Shown here piece after piece: positions 1-9,187 of a stretch of 64,000 nucleotides of DNA (its first letter is position 1; each line of letters starts with the position of its first letter). Below the pieces are notes generated by a model that did not search any database, was not told where the DNA came from, and saw nothing but the letters and a program-made list of their open reading frames with translations. Both the position numbers and the translations under genes were made by a program. This DNA is from Rubrobacter_D sp963840835 (lineage in GTDB: Bacteria; Actinomycetota; Rubrobacteria; Rubrobacterales; Rubrobacteraceae): contig CAWJAM010000002.1 in assembly GCA_963840835.1 (NCBI GenBank), positions 62,001-126,000 on the forward strand, given 5' to 3'.

Positions 1-548
1 TCGTCGTCGCGGCGTAGGGTGCCGAGAACGGGAATACCCAGGGGTTTCAGGGCGTCGCGGAGCACCTTTTCATGGACGTTAGAGCCGACGCGGTTGAGCA
101 CGACAGCAGACACCTTCAACTTGGGGTCGAAGGTGGTGTAACCGTGGACCATGGCGGCGGCGGAGCGGGCCATCGCCCTGGCGTCGACGACGAGCACGAC
201 GGGCGCGTCGAGTAGTTTGGCAACGTGGGCTGTCGAGGCGAGGTCGCCGCCGCTCTTGCCGTCGAAGAGACCCATCACGCCTTCCACGACGGCTATGTCG
301 GCGTCGTGGGCACCGTGGGCGAAGAGGGGTCCGATCATCTCCTCTCCAGAGATGAAGGCGTCGAGGTTGCGTCCGGGGCGGCCCGCCGCGAGGGTGTGAT
401 ACGAGGGGTCTATAAAGTCCGGCCCGACCTTGAAGGGGGCGACCCTGTAGCCCCTACCGGAGAGCGCCGCCATCAGGCCCGAGGCGACGGTGGTCTTTCC
501 GACGCCCGAGTGGGTGCCCGCGACGACTATGCGGGGGGTGTCTACCAC
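1..548 (-). CDS. cobB: Cobyrinic acid a,c-diamide synthase CobB/CbiA, N-terminal part (runs off the window)
   Basis: About 182 N-terminal residues are present; the gene continues beyond base 1. CobB/CbiA is an ATP- and glutamine-dependent enzyme that amidates the a and c side chains of the corrin ring. The start is read as GTG at 548, overlapping the cobO stop by 7 bases; no better start is possible without running further into cobO. The first residues lead into a dethiobiotin-synthetase-like P-loop, GTHSGVGKTT (about residues 11-20), and then KVGPDFIDP, typical of the family. The glutamine amidotransferase half lies outside the window. It is the last visible gene of the cobalamin operon. CobQ shares the P-loop type, but the a,c-diamide synthase motif and the separate cobQ upstream argue for CobB. 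Confidence 0.9.
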   Translation of the reverse strand, partial: MVDTPRIVVAGTHSGVGKTTVASGLMAALSGRGYRVAPFKVGPDFIDPSYHTLAAGRPGRNLDAFISGEEMIGPLFAHGAHDADIAVVEGVMGLFDGKSGGDLASTAHVAKLLDAPVVLVVDARAMARSAAAMVHGYTTFDPKLKVSAVVLNRVGSNVHEKVLRDALKPLGIPVLGTLRRDD

Positions 549-1114
549 TCGATGCCCTTCTGGCCCCTGTAGCCCTCGTCGAAGGGGTGTTTCACCTTAT
601 TTACCTCGCTAACGAGGTCGGAGATCTCCACCAGCTCTGGCGGGGCGTCGCGGCCGGTGATGATGACGTGCTGGAAACCGGGACGGTCACTTAGAACCTC
701 TACGACCTCGTCCGTGTCGACCCAGCCGAACTTCATCGGGTAGGTGAACTCATCGAGGAGCAGCATATCGTAGGTCTCGTCCGCGAGGCGGCGCTTGACC
801 TCCTCCCACCCCTCGCGGGCGAGGTCCGCCGAGTGCTCCAGATCCTTAACGGTCCATGTCCAGCCGTCGCCCTGTTTAAACCAGTCGATGTTGCCAAGGG
901 CTTCTGCGGCCTTCTGTTCTCCGACGTTCCACTTGCCGCTCTTCACGAACTGGTAGACGCCTATCTTGTAGCCGCGAGCCCAGCCCCTGAGCATGACCCC
1001 GAAGGAGGCCGTTGACTTGCCCTTGCCGTGGCCCGTGTTCACTATCAGCAGGGGACGCTCTCTGTTGGATCTCTTTCTGAGCCGCCTCTCCCTGGGTTCC
1101 CGCGTTTCGCTCAT
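542..1114 (-). CDS. cobO: Cob(I)yrinic acid a,c-diamide adenosyltransferase
   Basis: 190 residues, the normal length for CobO/BtuR. It transfers the 5'-deoxyadenosyl group of ATP to cob(I)alamin-type corrinoids, the step that makes the coenzyme form used by enzymes such as NrdJ. The P-loop GHGKGKST sits at residues 28-35 after a basic N-terminal tail, and DMLLLDEFTYPMKFGW matches the conserved middle of the family. The ATG at 1114 overlaps the stop of the upstream chelatase gene (ATGA), and its own end overlaps the cobB start, so translation is probably coupled. It is unrelated in sequence to PduO-type adenosyltransferases. Confidence 0.95.
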   Translation of the reverse strand: MSETREPRERRLRKRSNRERPLLIVNTGHGKGKSTASFGVMLRGWARGYKIGVYQFVKSGKWNVGEQKAAEALGNIDWFKQGDGWTWTVKDLEHSADLAREGWEEVKRRLADETYDMLLLDEFTYPMKFGWVDTDEVVEVLSDRPGFQHVIITGRDAPPELVEISDLVSEVNKVKHPFDEGYRGQKGIEW

Positions 1115-3051
1115 GCCACCCTTCTCCTCTCGACGAGATCTACGAGATCATCGGCGCGCAGGTCCTCCACGCGCAGGCACCGGGCTCCCATCGCCCCAGC
1201 CACCTCGCCCGCCATCCCGAGCCGAACAAATCCTTCCTCCGTGTCGACCACGAACGACGCCGCCCCGAGGGAACGCAGATGCGCGGCCGCCGCTTTGGGG
1301 TCTGGCCCCGCAGTCGCGCGTCCATCGGTCAGGAGGACGAGCAGAGGCCTGCGTTCCCTGTCGCGCAGGCTCTCTCGTTTCAGCACCTCGGCGGCCCTCT
1401 CGATTCCGGCCGCGAGGGGCGTGCGGCCACCGGTCGGAAGATCTTCCAGGCGGGACGCGGCCAGCTCGACGCTCGACGTTGGGGACAAGAGTATCTTTGA
1501 GTCTTCGCCACGGAAGGAGATTATGGCCACCTTGTCGCGGCGCTGGTAGGCGTCGTTCAACAGGGAGAGAACGGCTCCTTTGACGGCGGACATGCGTCTG
1601 CGGGCCGCCATCGAGCCGCTCGCGTCGACGAGGAAGAGGATCAGGTTCCCCTCCCTCCCCTCCCTGACGTTCTGGCGCAGGTCACCAGGCCTGATCTCGA
1701 TCCCTGGCCCCTCCCGGCCCCGCGCCCTCTGGTGCGGCGCCGCCGCCCTCACCGTCGCGGCCAGCGCCACATCCCCGGTGTTCGCCCCGTTCTCCCTATC
1801 TCCGACTGGGAGTCCGGCCTCGCCCGTGACACGGCTCCTCCGCCCGAGGGGTCCGCCCCTCCCCCTCTCGGGAGCTTCGAGGCGCACGGGCTCGAACGGC
1901 TCCGACGCCGAGTGGCTCCGCTCACCAGCCCCGGTCCGCGCCTCAGAAGGGTCGGTATTCCGCTCGCCTGGGGAACGTTCGCCACCGTCCTGGCTCTCGC
2001 CTGATGAGGGTGGAGCCCCGCCGTCCGGGTCGTCGGGCGGGTCGGGGTCGTCTCCTGAGAGGGCGTTCTCTAGTTCTTCCGGGTCTATGCTGGGTTGTTC
2101 GAAGGGCCCGCGCCTGCGGCGGTGTGCGAGGGCAAGCAGGGCGGCCCGCTTCACGTCGTCTAGCACCACCTCGTCCCTGGCATCCCAGGCAGCCAGCGCG
2201 CGGGCGGTCTTGGCTGTGACCAGGTCGCCACGGAGGCCGTCGACGCCCAGCTCGGCGCAGAGCGTCGAGATCCTGAACAGCATGTCCTCGTCCAGGCCGA
2301 CGCCGGGAAGGCGCCGTCGGGCCGATTCGACTGACGCGGCGAGCTTCGAGTCCTCGTTCGACCATTCTCTGGAGAACTCCTCTGGGGCCGCCTCGTAGCG
2401 GAGCCTGCGCCTGACGACCTCGACCCTGTCCGCGGGGTCTGGACTCCCCGAGACCTCGACGGTGACGCCGAAGCGGTCGAGTAGCTGTGGGCGTAGCTCG
2501 CCCTCCTCGGGGTTCATCGTGCCGACCAGGATGAATCGTGAGGGGTGCCGAACGCTTACGCCCTCGCGCTCGACGTGGTTCACGCCCATCGCGGCCACGT
2601 CGAGGAGAAGATCCACGAGGTGGTCTGAGAGCAAATTGACCTCGTCCACGTACAAGATGCCCCTGTGCGCCGCCGCGAGAAGGCCAGGCTCGAAGGCCTT
2701 CCTTCCCTCAGAGAGTGCCTTCTCGATGTCCAGCGTTCCCGCCAGCCGGTCCGTGCTCGCCCCGACGGGCAGCTCCACGAGCCGCACCGGCCTAATCTCC
2801 ATTGGCGAGTCCGCCGGGTGCGGCCCCGCCGGACACCGGGGGTTCGGGGCCTTCGGGTCGCAGGAGTAGGGGCAACTTGAGAGGACCTCGATCCGGGGAA
2901 GCAGCCTCGCCAGCGCGCGTACCGCCGTGGACTTGGCCGTCCCCTTCTCGCCACGCACCAGCACGCCCCCTACCTCGGGCGAGACGGCGTTCACGAGCAG
3001 GGCCGTTTTCAGGTCGTCCTGGCCGACGATGGCGGAGAAGGGGTAGATCAC
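1111..3051 (-). CDS. Cobaltochelatase-associated AAA+/VWA subunit (ChlI-ChlD fusion type)
   Basis: 646 residues. The N-terminal AAA+ ATPase resembles magnesium chelatase ChlI/BchI, with Walker A GEKGTAKST near residues 34-42 and Walker B YVDEVNLL near 140. A Pro/Asp/Glu-rich linker (about 320-430) follows. The C-terminal von Willebrand A domain carries the MIDAS motif DASGSM and later LLTDGRAT. Such fusions replace CobS/CobT in many actinobacteria and act with CobN to insert cobalt at the cost of ATP. The GTG start at 3051 overlaps the cobN stop (GTGA) and the end overlaps cobO. Position between cobN and cobO makes a cobalt role much more likely than chlorophyll synthesis. Confidence 0.9.
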   Translation of the reverse strand: MIYPFSAIVGQDDLKTALLVNAVSPEVGGVLVRGEKGTAKSTAVRALARLLPRIEVLSSCPYSCDPKAPNPRCPAGPHPADSPMEIRPVRLVELPVGASTDRLAGTLDIEKALSEGRKAFEPGLLAAAHRGILYVDEVNLLSDHLVDLLLDVAAMGVNHVEREGVSVRHPSRFILVGTMNPEEGELRPQLLDRFGVTVEVSGSPDPADRVEVVRRRLRYEAAPEEFSREWSNEDSKLAASVESARRRLPGVGLDEDMLFRISTLCAELGVDGLRGDLVTAKTARALAAWDARDEVVLDDVKRAALLALAHRRRRGPFEQPSIDPEELENALSGDDPDPPDDPDGGAPPSSGESQDGGERSPGERNTDPSEARTGAGERSHSASEPFEPVRLEAPERGRGGPLGRRSRVTGEAGLPVGDRENGANTGDVALAATVRAAAPHQRARGREGPGIEIRPGDLRQNVREGREGNLILFLVDASGSMAARRRMSAVKGAVLSLLNDAYQRRDKVAIISFRGEDSKILLSPTSSVELAASRLEDLPTGGRTPLAAGIERAAEVLKRESLRDRERRPLLVLLTDGRATAGPDPKAAAAHLRSLGAASFVVDTEEGFVRLGMAGEVAGAMGARCLRVEDLRADDLVDLVERRRVA

Positions 3052-6000
3052 GCCTTATCCTCCAGCATTCCCTCGTTCTCTATGTAGACCTGTTTCAGAG
3101 CTTCAAGGTCTCTTTCGTCCGGCTCTGACCAGAGGCCACGTTGGGCCGCCTCGAGCAGGCGCTCCGAGATGGCGCGCAGGGCCCAGGGGTTCGACTCCCG
3201 CATGAACTCCCTTACCTCCTCGTCGAGGACGTACTTTCTGGTTACGTCGCGGTACATCCAGTCCTCAACGACGCCCGCCGTGGCGTCGTAGCCGAAGAGG
3301 TAGTCCACGGTGGCGGAGAGCTCGAAGGCGCCCTTGTAGCCGTGGCGCTGCATGGCCCCTATCCACTTCGGGTTGGCCACGCGACTCCTAAACACGCGGC
3401 GGGTCTCTTCGGAGAGGTCCCTCGTCATTACCCTGGATGGGTCTGCTGAGTCCCCGATGTACGCCTTCGGGTCGCGGCCCGTCAAGGCGCGGACGGCGGC
3501 GATCATACCGCCGTGGTACTGAAAGTAGTCGTCGGAGTCGAAGAGGTCGTGCTCGCGGTTGTCTATGTTCTTTACCGCGATCTCCGTCCTGCGCAAGTTA
3601 GACTCCATGGCCTCCCGCGCCTCAACACCGTCTAACCCTCTACCGTACGCGTAGCCTCCCCAGACGGCGTAGACCTCGGCGAGGTCCTCGTCGGTGCGCC
3701 AGTTTCGGGCGTCCATCAGGGGGAGGAGGCCGGCCCCGTATGCGCCGGGCTTGGATCCGAAGATGCGCGTGGTCGAGCGGCGTTCGCCGGCTCCCTCGCG
3801 CCTCTCTTCGCCGGCGTGCTTCCTGATAAAGTTCCGATCGTCGGGCTCGTCGAGGTTGGCGACCGTGGTAAAGGCATCGTCCAGGAGGGAGATCAGGTTC
3901 GGAAAAGCGTCCCTGAAGAATCCGCTGATCCTGACGGTGACGTCGATCCTCGGCCGCCCGAGCTCTCGTAGGGGAACCACCTCGAGCCCCGTTACCCGAC
4001 GCGACTCCTCGTTCCAGACGGGTCTCACGCCGAGGAGGGCGAGTATCTCGGCTACATCGTCGCCCTGCGTCCGCATGGCGGCCGTGCCCCAGACCACGAT
4101 GCCGACGCTCTCGGGATACCGCCCCTCTTCTTCTAGGTAGCGCCGGAGCAGGTCGTCCGCGAGACCCTGCCCCACCTCCCACGAGAGCCGTGAGGGCAGG
4201 GCTTTGGGGTCGACGGAGTAGAAGTTACGTCCGGTCGGCAGCACGTTAACCAGCCCGCGGGTGGGAGAGCCTGAAGGCCCGGCAGGCACGTAGCCGCCCC
4301 CGAGGCCGGAGATGAGGTTCCCCATCTCCTCGGGCGTACGCATCAGGCGTGGTACGACCTCGTCGGCGGCGAACCGCAGGGCTCTGATGACCCCGGCGTC
4401 GTCGACGCCGATTACTTCCTCGCAGACCGTGCCCGCGGCCTCCGCGTCCCAGTTGCGCGCTTCCAGCGCGAGGAGCAGGGCCTGCTGCGCCTCTTCCAGA
4501 AGATCGAGCAGGTCAGAGGCCGTGGCCACCGTTCCGGGGAAGCGTTCCGCGAGCGCGGGCGGGGCCTCGACCCTCGCGCCGCCGCTCTCGGCCATGGACC
4601 TCTCGTCGAGGTCGAAGGCGTAGCCGACAGCCTCGCGCAGGCCTGGGACCTCGCCTGCGCCGAGGCGCAGGATCTGGGCCACCAGGTGGCGCAGGGGCTC
4701 ACCCTGTGGGGTCTGGCCGAGGACGTGGAGACCGCCGCGGATGGGGAGGTCTTTGATCTCGCAGAGGTATCCATCGACGTGGGTGAGGAAGTCCGAGAAC
4801 TCCTCGGGCTGTTCTTCGACGCCGAGGTCGCTGTGGAGCTCGGCGTCGCGCAGGGTCTCCCAGATACGGACCCGGATCGCGGGCAGCTTCGAGGGGTCTA
4901 GCGTCTCCACCTGGTAGTACTCATCCAGGAGTTGCTCAAGCTTCGCCAGGTCGTCGTAGGTTTCGGCGCGGGTCATCGGGGGGATCAGGTGGTCGACAAC
5001 GGTGGCGTGCGCCCTCCTCTTGGCTTGAGTCCCCTCGCCTGGATCGTTGACCACAAAGGGATAGAAGAGCGGCACGTCGCGGAGGGCGGCATCGGGAGCG
5101 CAAGAGGGCGAGAGACCGAGAGATTTGCCCGGCAGCCACTCCAGGGTGCCGTGTTTGCCGAGGTGGACTACGGCGTCGGCGCCGAACTCTTCGATCATCC
5201 ACCAGTAGGCCGCGAGGTAGTGGTGGGTCGGCGGGAGGTCAGGATCGTGGTAGATCGCGATCGGGTTCTCCCCGAAACCCCTTGGGGGCTGGATACCCAC
5301 GAAGACGTTACCGAACTGCAGTCCGGCCACCACGAAGTCTCTACCGTGAACGTATAGCTCCCCCGGCGGCGGCCCCCAATGCTCCTCGACCTCATTCCGC
5401 AACCCCTCCGGCAGCCGGGCGAACCACGCCGCGTAGATCTCCGTGCTCAAACGTCCCGCGGCGCCCCCGAGCTGGTCCGTAGTCAGGAACTCCAGGTCGT
5501 GGCCGCCGGCGGCGATGAGCGAGTGGATGAGATCGTCGCCACTACCGGGCGTATCGCCAACCGAGTAGCCGGCTTCGCGCAGGGCGCCGAGCAGCTCGAT
5601 GGCGCTCACCGGGGTATCTAGCCCCACGGCGTTACCCACCCGCGAATGTTTAGTCGGGTAGTTGGAGAGCAAGATGGCGACCTTCTTCTCCTGGTTAGGG
5701 AGACCCCCGAGGGCGGCGAAGCGCGCAGCGAGCCCGGCGAGGCGTGCGGTGCGTTCGGGGTCGGCCCTGTAGAGGGTGAGCGGAGCGCCGACCGGTGAGC
5801 CGTCGCCGAGGCGCTCCTTGAAGGAGAAAGGTACCCCGACGATGCGACCGTCGAACTCGGGGATGGCGACCTGCCACGCCGCGTCGAGCGGCGAAAGCCC
5901 AGCGTCGGAGGAGAGCCAGGCCTCGCGCGTCGAGGTCGTGCAGATGCCCTGTATAACCGGGATTCCCAGCTCTTCGAGCGCCGGAACCTCCCACTCCAGC

Positions 6001-6803
6001 CACTCCTCGGGCGAGCCGGAACGGTGGGCGTCTGCGGCGTTGGATCCCCCACCAGCGAGGACGGTGGTGATGAGGCAATCCACCCTGTCCTTCAGCAATT
6101 CCAGAGCAGTCACCCTGCCGTCAGCGCCGGCCCGCAGCGAGTAGCAGTAGACCGGCAGGGCGTTGGTCCCGGCCTCTTCCAGCGCTCCTACGAGGTCGTC
6201 GACGAAGGCGGTGTTCCCGCTCATCCAGTGCGCGCGGTAGAAGATCACACCGACGGTAGGCCGCCCGGGGTCGTGCCGCGCGAGCAGCTCGTCGACCGGG
6301 GCGTCTTCCTGAGAGAGCGGGTGGTAGACGCCCACCTCGGGCAGTGGCGAGGCCGGCTCGAAGCCGTAGCCCTCCATAAGTACGGTGTCGGCGACGAAGC
6401 GGAGCAAGTTCTCCGTGTTGCCGACGCCGCCGTGACGCAGGTACTCGAAAGCCTCGAGCACGGTCCCCGAGGGGACGGTGGAGAGCGCCGCCAGCTCCGC
6501 GTCCGGTTCGGCCTCCCCGCCGAAAGCCAGCAGCGGAATCCCGAGCCGCGCGCAACGCCGCCGCAGCTCCTCCAGGCCCTCGGGCCACGCCCTCCGTCCA
6601 CCGAGCAGCCGCACCAGCACAGCCCGTGCCCCGTCGAGCTCCCTATCGAAGAACGGTGCAGGGTCCCCCAGCGCAACCGGATTGGCGCACCTGATGTCGG
6701 GGAAGCCTTCGGGCAGGCGCTCAGATGCTTTGGCGGCGGCCAGGATCTCAGTGTCGGCAGTAGTGACGAAAAGCAGCTTCGTTGTTTCGAAGGCATCAGG
6801 CAT
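3048..6803 (-). CDS. cobN: Cobaltochelatase subunit CobN
   Basis: 1251 residues, the usual size for CobN, the large subunit that binds hydrogenobyrinic acid a,c-diamide and inserts cobalt. The family signature HLGKHGTLEWLPGKSLG is present, as are other conserved blocks such as YDPTG-type and VYGSKPG-type regions in slightly altered form (IFGSKPGAYGAGL). The ATG at 6803 lies inside a triple copy of ATGCCTG; the first copy belongs to the cobQ frame, the second starts cobN. No Shine-Dalgarno sequence is visible, so initiation probably depends on translation of cobQ, whose stop is at 6796-6798. The downstream ChlI/ChlD-type subunit is its expected partner. BchH and ChlH are homologues, but the context is all cobalamin. 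Confidence 0.95.
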   Translation of the reverse strand: MPDAFETTKLLFVTTADTEILAAAKASERLPEGFPDIRCANPVALGDPAPFFDRELDGARAVLVRLLGGRRAWPEGLEELRRRCARLGIPLLAFGGEAEPDAELAALSTVPSGTVLEAFEYLRHGGVGNTENLLRFVADTVLMEGYGFEPASPLPEVGVYHPLSQEDAPVDELLARHDPGRPTVGVIFYRAHWMSGNTAFVDDLVGALEEAGTNALPVYCYSLRAGADGRVTALELLKDRVDCLITTVLAGGGSNAADAHRSGSPEEWLEWEVPALEELGIPVIQGICTTSTREAWLSSDAGLSPLDAAWQVAIPEFDGRIVGVPFSFKERLGDGSPVGAPLTLYRADPERTARLAGLAARFAALGGLPNQEKKVAILLSNYPTKHSRVGNAVGLDTPVSAIELLGALREAGYSVGDTPGSGDDLIHSLIAAGGHDLEFLTTDQLGGAAGRLSTEIYAAWFARLPEGLRNEVEEHWGPPPGELYVHGRDFVVAGLQFGNVFVGIQPPRGFGENPIAIYHDPDLPPTHHYLAAYWWMIEEFGADAVVHLGKHGTLEWLPGKSLGLSPSCAPDAALRDVPLFYPFVVNDPGEGTQAKRRAHATVVDHLIPPMTRAETYDDLAKLEQLLDEYYQVETLDPSKLPAIRVRIWETLRDAELHSDLGVEEQPEEFSDFLTHVDGYLCEIKDLPIRGGLHVLGQTPQGEPLRHLVAQILRLGAGEVPGLREAVGYAFDLDERSMAESGGARVEAPPALAERFPGTVATASDLLDLLEEAQQALLLALEARNWDAEAAGTVCEEVIGVDDAGVIRALRFAADEVVPRLMRTPEEMGNLISGLGGGYVPAGPSGSPTRGLVNVLPTGRNFYSVDPKALPSRLSWEVGQGLADDLLRRYLEEEGRYPESVGIVVWGTAAMRTQGDDVAEILALLGVRPVWNEESRRVTGLEVVPLRELGRPRIDVTVRISGFFRDAFPNLISLLDDAFTTVANLDEPDDRNFIRKHAGEERREGAGERRSTTRIFGSKPGAYGAGLLPLMDARNWRTDEDLAEVYAVWGGYAYGRGLDGVEAREAMESNLRRTEIAVKNIDNREHDLFDSDDYFQYHGGMIAAVRALTGRDPKAYIGDSADPSRVMTRDLSEETRRVFRSRVANPKWIGAMQRHGYKGAFELSATVDYLFGYDATAGVVEDWMYRDVTRKYVLDEEVREFMRESNPWALRAISERLLEAAQRGLWSEPDERDLEALKQVYIENEGMLEDKA

Positions 6804-6987
6804 CAGGCATCGGGTAAGGCTTCAGGTTACAGGTTTCAGGTGTCAGGTTTTGTGCTTCCGCAGGCGAACCCTTAGGTTCTGCCACCCCGGTCAACGAAAG
6901 CTCTGCGCCTGCGGGCCGCGACGTCCCTGCCACGTATGCACCGTTCGAGCCTCCTTGCTGATGCCTGTAGCCTGTAGCCTGTAGCCT
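6786..6987. repeat. Repeat family C clusters at the cobQ/cobN junction
   Basis: Two groups of 7-8 base units of the type CCTGTAGCCTGAAGCCTG, at 6786-6860 and 6956-6987, flank a 95-base spacer. The same words recur at 10488-10514, 31566-31602 and 32660-32702. Here the units form the end of cobQ and supply the ATG of cobN. Confidence 0.6.
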
Positions 6988-8481
6988 GACGAAGGGCAGC
7001 CCTTGGGGCTGCCCTTCGTCTATCAGCCTGAGCAGCGCCTCACGGTCCACGTTATCTGCTACGAGATCCCCGAGCTTCTCCAGTTGCGCCTCGCGGGCGG
7101 CGGCGAAGGGCCCATCGCCGGGCGTCCAGTCGAGGTCGCGTTCTGCGGCCACCCACGCCAGCAAGGAGCGCCTGAAGCCGTCAGACTCCAGGATGCCGTG
7201 CCAGGATGTGCCGAGCGTCGACCCGATGCGGCACCCCTCGACCCCGTCGCCGGCCGTGAAGAGAGGTTCGCCACCGCGTTGACTGACTCTTCCGTGGTGG
7301 ATCTCATACCCCGAGACCTCGGCCCCCCCGAAACTCGTGGCCCAGCCCTCAGGACGACCCAGGATCTTGTCTCTCTCGAAGCAGGTCTCTAAAGGCAAGA
7401 GCCCGAGCCCGACGGCGCTTGCCTCGCCGCTCTCCACGCCGTCCTCGATGCGCCCACCCAACATCTGGTAGCCGCCGCAGATGCCGAGCGTCGGAAGGCC
7501 GCGCCTGGCCCTTTCTGCGAAGGCAGAGTCGAGGCCGCGGGAGCGGAGCAGCCGCAGGTCTTCGACGGTGGCTTTCGTGCCTGGGATGACGGCCAGGTCG
7601 GCGTCCAGTATCTCTTCCGCAGACAAGGTGAAGCGAACGGAGACGCCAGGCTCGTGGGCCAGGGCGTCGAAGTCCGTGAAGTTGCTGATGCGGCCGAGGC
7701 GCGCGACGGCTACGCAGAGAGTGTCGCGGCCGGGCGGGGGCTTCACGGGCCGCGGCGCGTCGAGGGCCAGCGAGTCCTCCCCGTCGAGGCCGAGGCCGGA
7801 AATCCAGGGTAGTGTGCCGAAGAATGGGCGGCCCGTCAGAGCGGTCATCTGTTCCAGGCCGGGGGCCAGAACCGCGGGGTCTCCCCTGAACTTGTTGACG
7901 AGGAAACCGGCGATGAGTAATTGGTCCTCCGGCGAGAGGAGCGCGAGCGTCCCGTAGAGGCTAGCGAAGAGGCCACCGCGGTCGATGTCTCCGACTAGCA
8001 GGACGGGGAGACCGGCGGCGCGGGCGAGGCCCATGTTGGCGAGGTCGTTCTCCCGAAGGTTGATCTCCGCTGGGCTTCCTGCTCCCTCGCAGACGACGAC
8101 GTCGAACCGGCGGCGCATATCTTCGAGCGACTCGAGCACAACCGGCATCAGACCCTTCTTCATTTCCCCGTAGCTAGTGGCGCTCACCGTGGTCCACGCC
8201 TTACCGCGCACGACGACCTGCGTGCTCTTTTCGGCCGAAGGTTTCAGAAGGATCGGGTTCATCGCCGCCTCGGGTTCGATCATCGCGGCCGCGGCCTGGG
8301 AGGCCTGGGCCCGCCCGATCTCCGCACCCTCCCGCGTGACGTACGAGTTGAGCGCCATGTTCTGGGCCTTGAACGGCGCGACCCGCACGCCCTCGCGCGC
8401 GAGCCAGCGGCAGATGCCGGCCACGACCACGCTCTTGCCCGCGTCGGAGTGGGTCCCCGCGACGAGTAGAGATCCTCTCAA
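6796..8481 (-). CDS. cobQ: Cobyric acid synthase CobQ with a repeat-derived C-terminal tail
   Basis: 561 residues from a TTG at 8481 that overlaps the cbtA stop and is preceded at 5 bases by AAGGGG; an in-frame GTG at 8511 is the alternative. CobQ amidates side chains b, d, e and g of adenosylcobyrinic acid a,c-diamide. The N-terminal P-loop-like GTHSDAGKS and QNMALNSY are followed by the glutamine amidotransferase domain, with nucleophile Cys in LGICGGYQMLG and the His motif EIHHGR. Family members usually end soon after a sequence like EALLRLI. Here about 70 further residues are read through a perfect hairpin (6988-7020) and two clusters of a short intergenic repeat before stopping inside the cobN start, so the tail is probably not functional protein. 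Confidence 0.93.
   Translation of the reverse strand: MRGSLLVAGTHSDAGKSVVVAGICRWLAREGVRVAPFKAQNMALNSYVTREGAEIGRAQASQAAAAMIEPEAAMNPILLKPSAEKSTQVVVRGKAWTTVSATSYGEMKKGLMPVVLESLEDMRRRFDVVVCEGAGSPAEINLRENDLANMGLARAAGLPVLLVGDIDRGGLFASLYGTLALLSPEDQLLIAGFLVNKFRGDPAVLAPGLEQMTALTGRPFFGTLPWISGLGLDGEDSLALDAPRPVKPPPGRDTLCVAVARLGRISNFTDFDALAHEPGVSVRFTLSAEEILDADLAVIPGTKATVEDLRLLRSRGLDSAFAERARRGLPTLGICGGYQMLGGRIEDGVESGEASAVGLGLLPLETCFERDKILGRPEGWATSFGGAEVSGYEIHHGRVSQRGGEPLFTAGDGVEGCRIGSTLGTSWHGILESDGFRRSLLAWVAAERDLDWTPGDGPFAAAREAQLEKLGDLVADNVDREALLRLIDEGQPQGLPFVRLQATGYRHQQGGSNGAYVAGTSRPAGAELSLTGVAEPKGSPAEAQNLTPETCNLKPYPMPDA
6988..7020. other. Perfect 14-bp hairpin inside the 3' part of cobQ
   Basis: GACGAAGGGCAGCC and its exact reverse complement are separated by 5 bases. 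In the cobQ frame it encodes residues near the normal end of the protein. It looks like a terminator-type or repeat-borne hairpin that now lies within the reading frame. No T-run follows on the minus strand. Confidence 0.6.
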
Positions 8482-9179
8482 GCCATCCCCTTCCGACGGG
8501 CCCGCTCGCACAGCCACCCGAAGAGCAGCCCGAGCGCGGCCCAGAACACGATCTGGGTACCCACCGACGACAGCCTGAAAGCCCACATCACCCCGGCCGG
8601 GAACTCTCCAGCTGAAGGCCCCGCTGGCAGAGCCAGGAAAAGCACAGCCATTGCCAGGACCAGCCCGACCCCGACGAAGAGGCGGCGTCTCGGGGCGTCG
8701 ATCCCACGCCTCTTTAATGTTCTTGCGGCGAGCCAGGCGGCCACTATCGCCAGGAGCGAGAGGGCGACAAGCGTGAAGTAGGCCACCGTGCGCTCCCTTA
8801 TGGTCGAGGGATCGCCTACCGACGGCGGCTGTGCCGGGTATTTGAGGAAGGGGATCATGAACGCGCCAAGGAAGATGGCACCAGAGAGGGAGATGCTGCG
8901 CCAGAGATCGCTTACGGCAGCGAGCCGTTCCCGGAAGAACGCGTAGACGATACCGAACACCCCGCCCACGGTCGTCCCGAAGAGGCCCGTGGCGAAGAAG
9001 AGGCCCACCTTCTGGGTCGTGCGGGAGAAGACTTCCTCGTGGTGGGCATCCGCGGAGGCCTCTTCCAGGGCTATCGCCCTGTCGAGGGCTGGCTCCCCGA
9101 CGAGGAACGCGAAGAGCCCGGCAAGGAGTCCGGCAAGGAGCCCGGCGGCCAGGCCGCGGCGCAGGTAGGCCGAGACCAC
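8478..9179 (-). CDS. cbtA: Cobalt transporter subunit CbtA
   Basis: 233 residues from the GTG at 9179, starting VVSAYLRRGLAAGLLAG. A longer in-frame reading to 9353 would run through cbtB in another frame and is not believable. CbtA is an integral membrane protein with five or six hydrophobic segments, thought to carry cobalt into the cell together with CbtB. Visible segments include the first GLLAGLLAG helix, FFATGLFGTTVGG, ISLSGAIFLGAF, TLVALSLLAIVAAW and VGVGLVLAMAVLFL. The gene begins 8 bases after the cbtB stop and its own stop overlaps the cobQ start. It lies in the operon behind the cobalamin riboswitch, as expected for a B12-regulated cobalt importer. Confidence 0.9.
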   Translation of the reverse strand: MVSAYLRRGLAAGLLAGLLAGLFAFLVGEPALDRAIALEEASADAHHEEVFSRTTQKVGLFFATGLFGTTVGGVFGIVYAFFRERLAAVSDLWRSISLSGAIFLGAFMIPFLKYPAQPPSVGDPSTIRERTVAYFTLVALSLLAIVAAWLAARTLKRRGIDAPRRRLFVGVGLVLAMAVLFLALPAGPSAGEFPAGVMWAFRLSSVGTQIVFWAALGLLFGWLCERARRKGMA

Positions 9180-9187
9180 GCGCTGAT

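Noticed and set aside
1580..2398. Long plus-strand ORFs inside the chelatase gene (also similar ones within cobN, dnaX and E2)
   Set aside because: They are antisense frames of well-supported genes, with low-complexity Ser/Arg/Pro composition typical of high-GC shadows.
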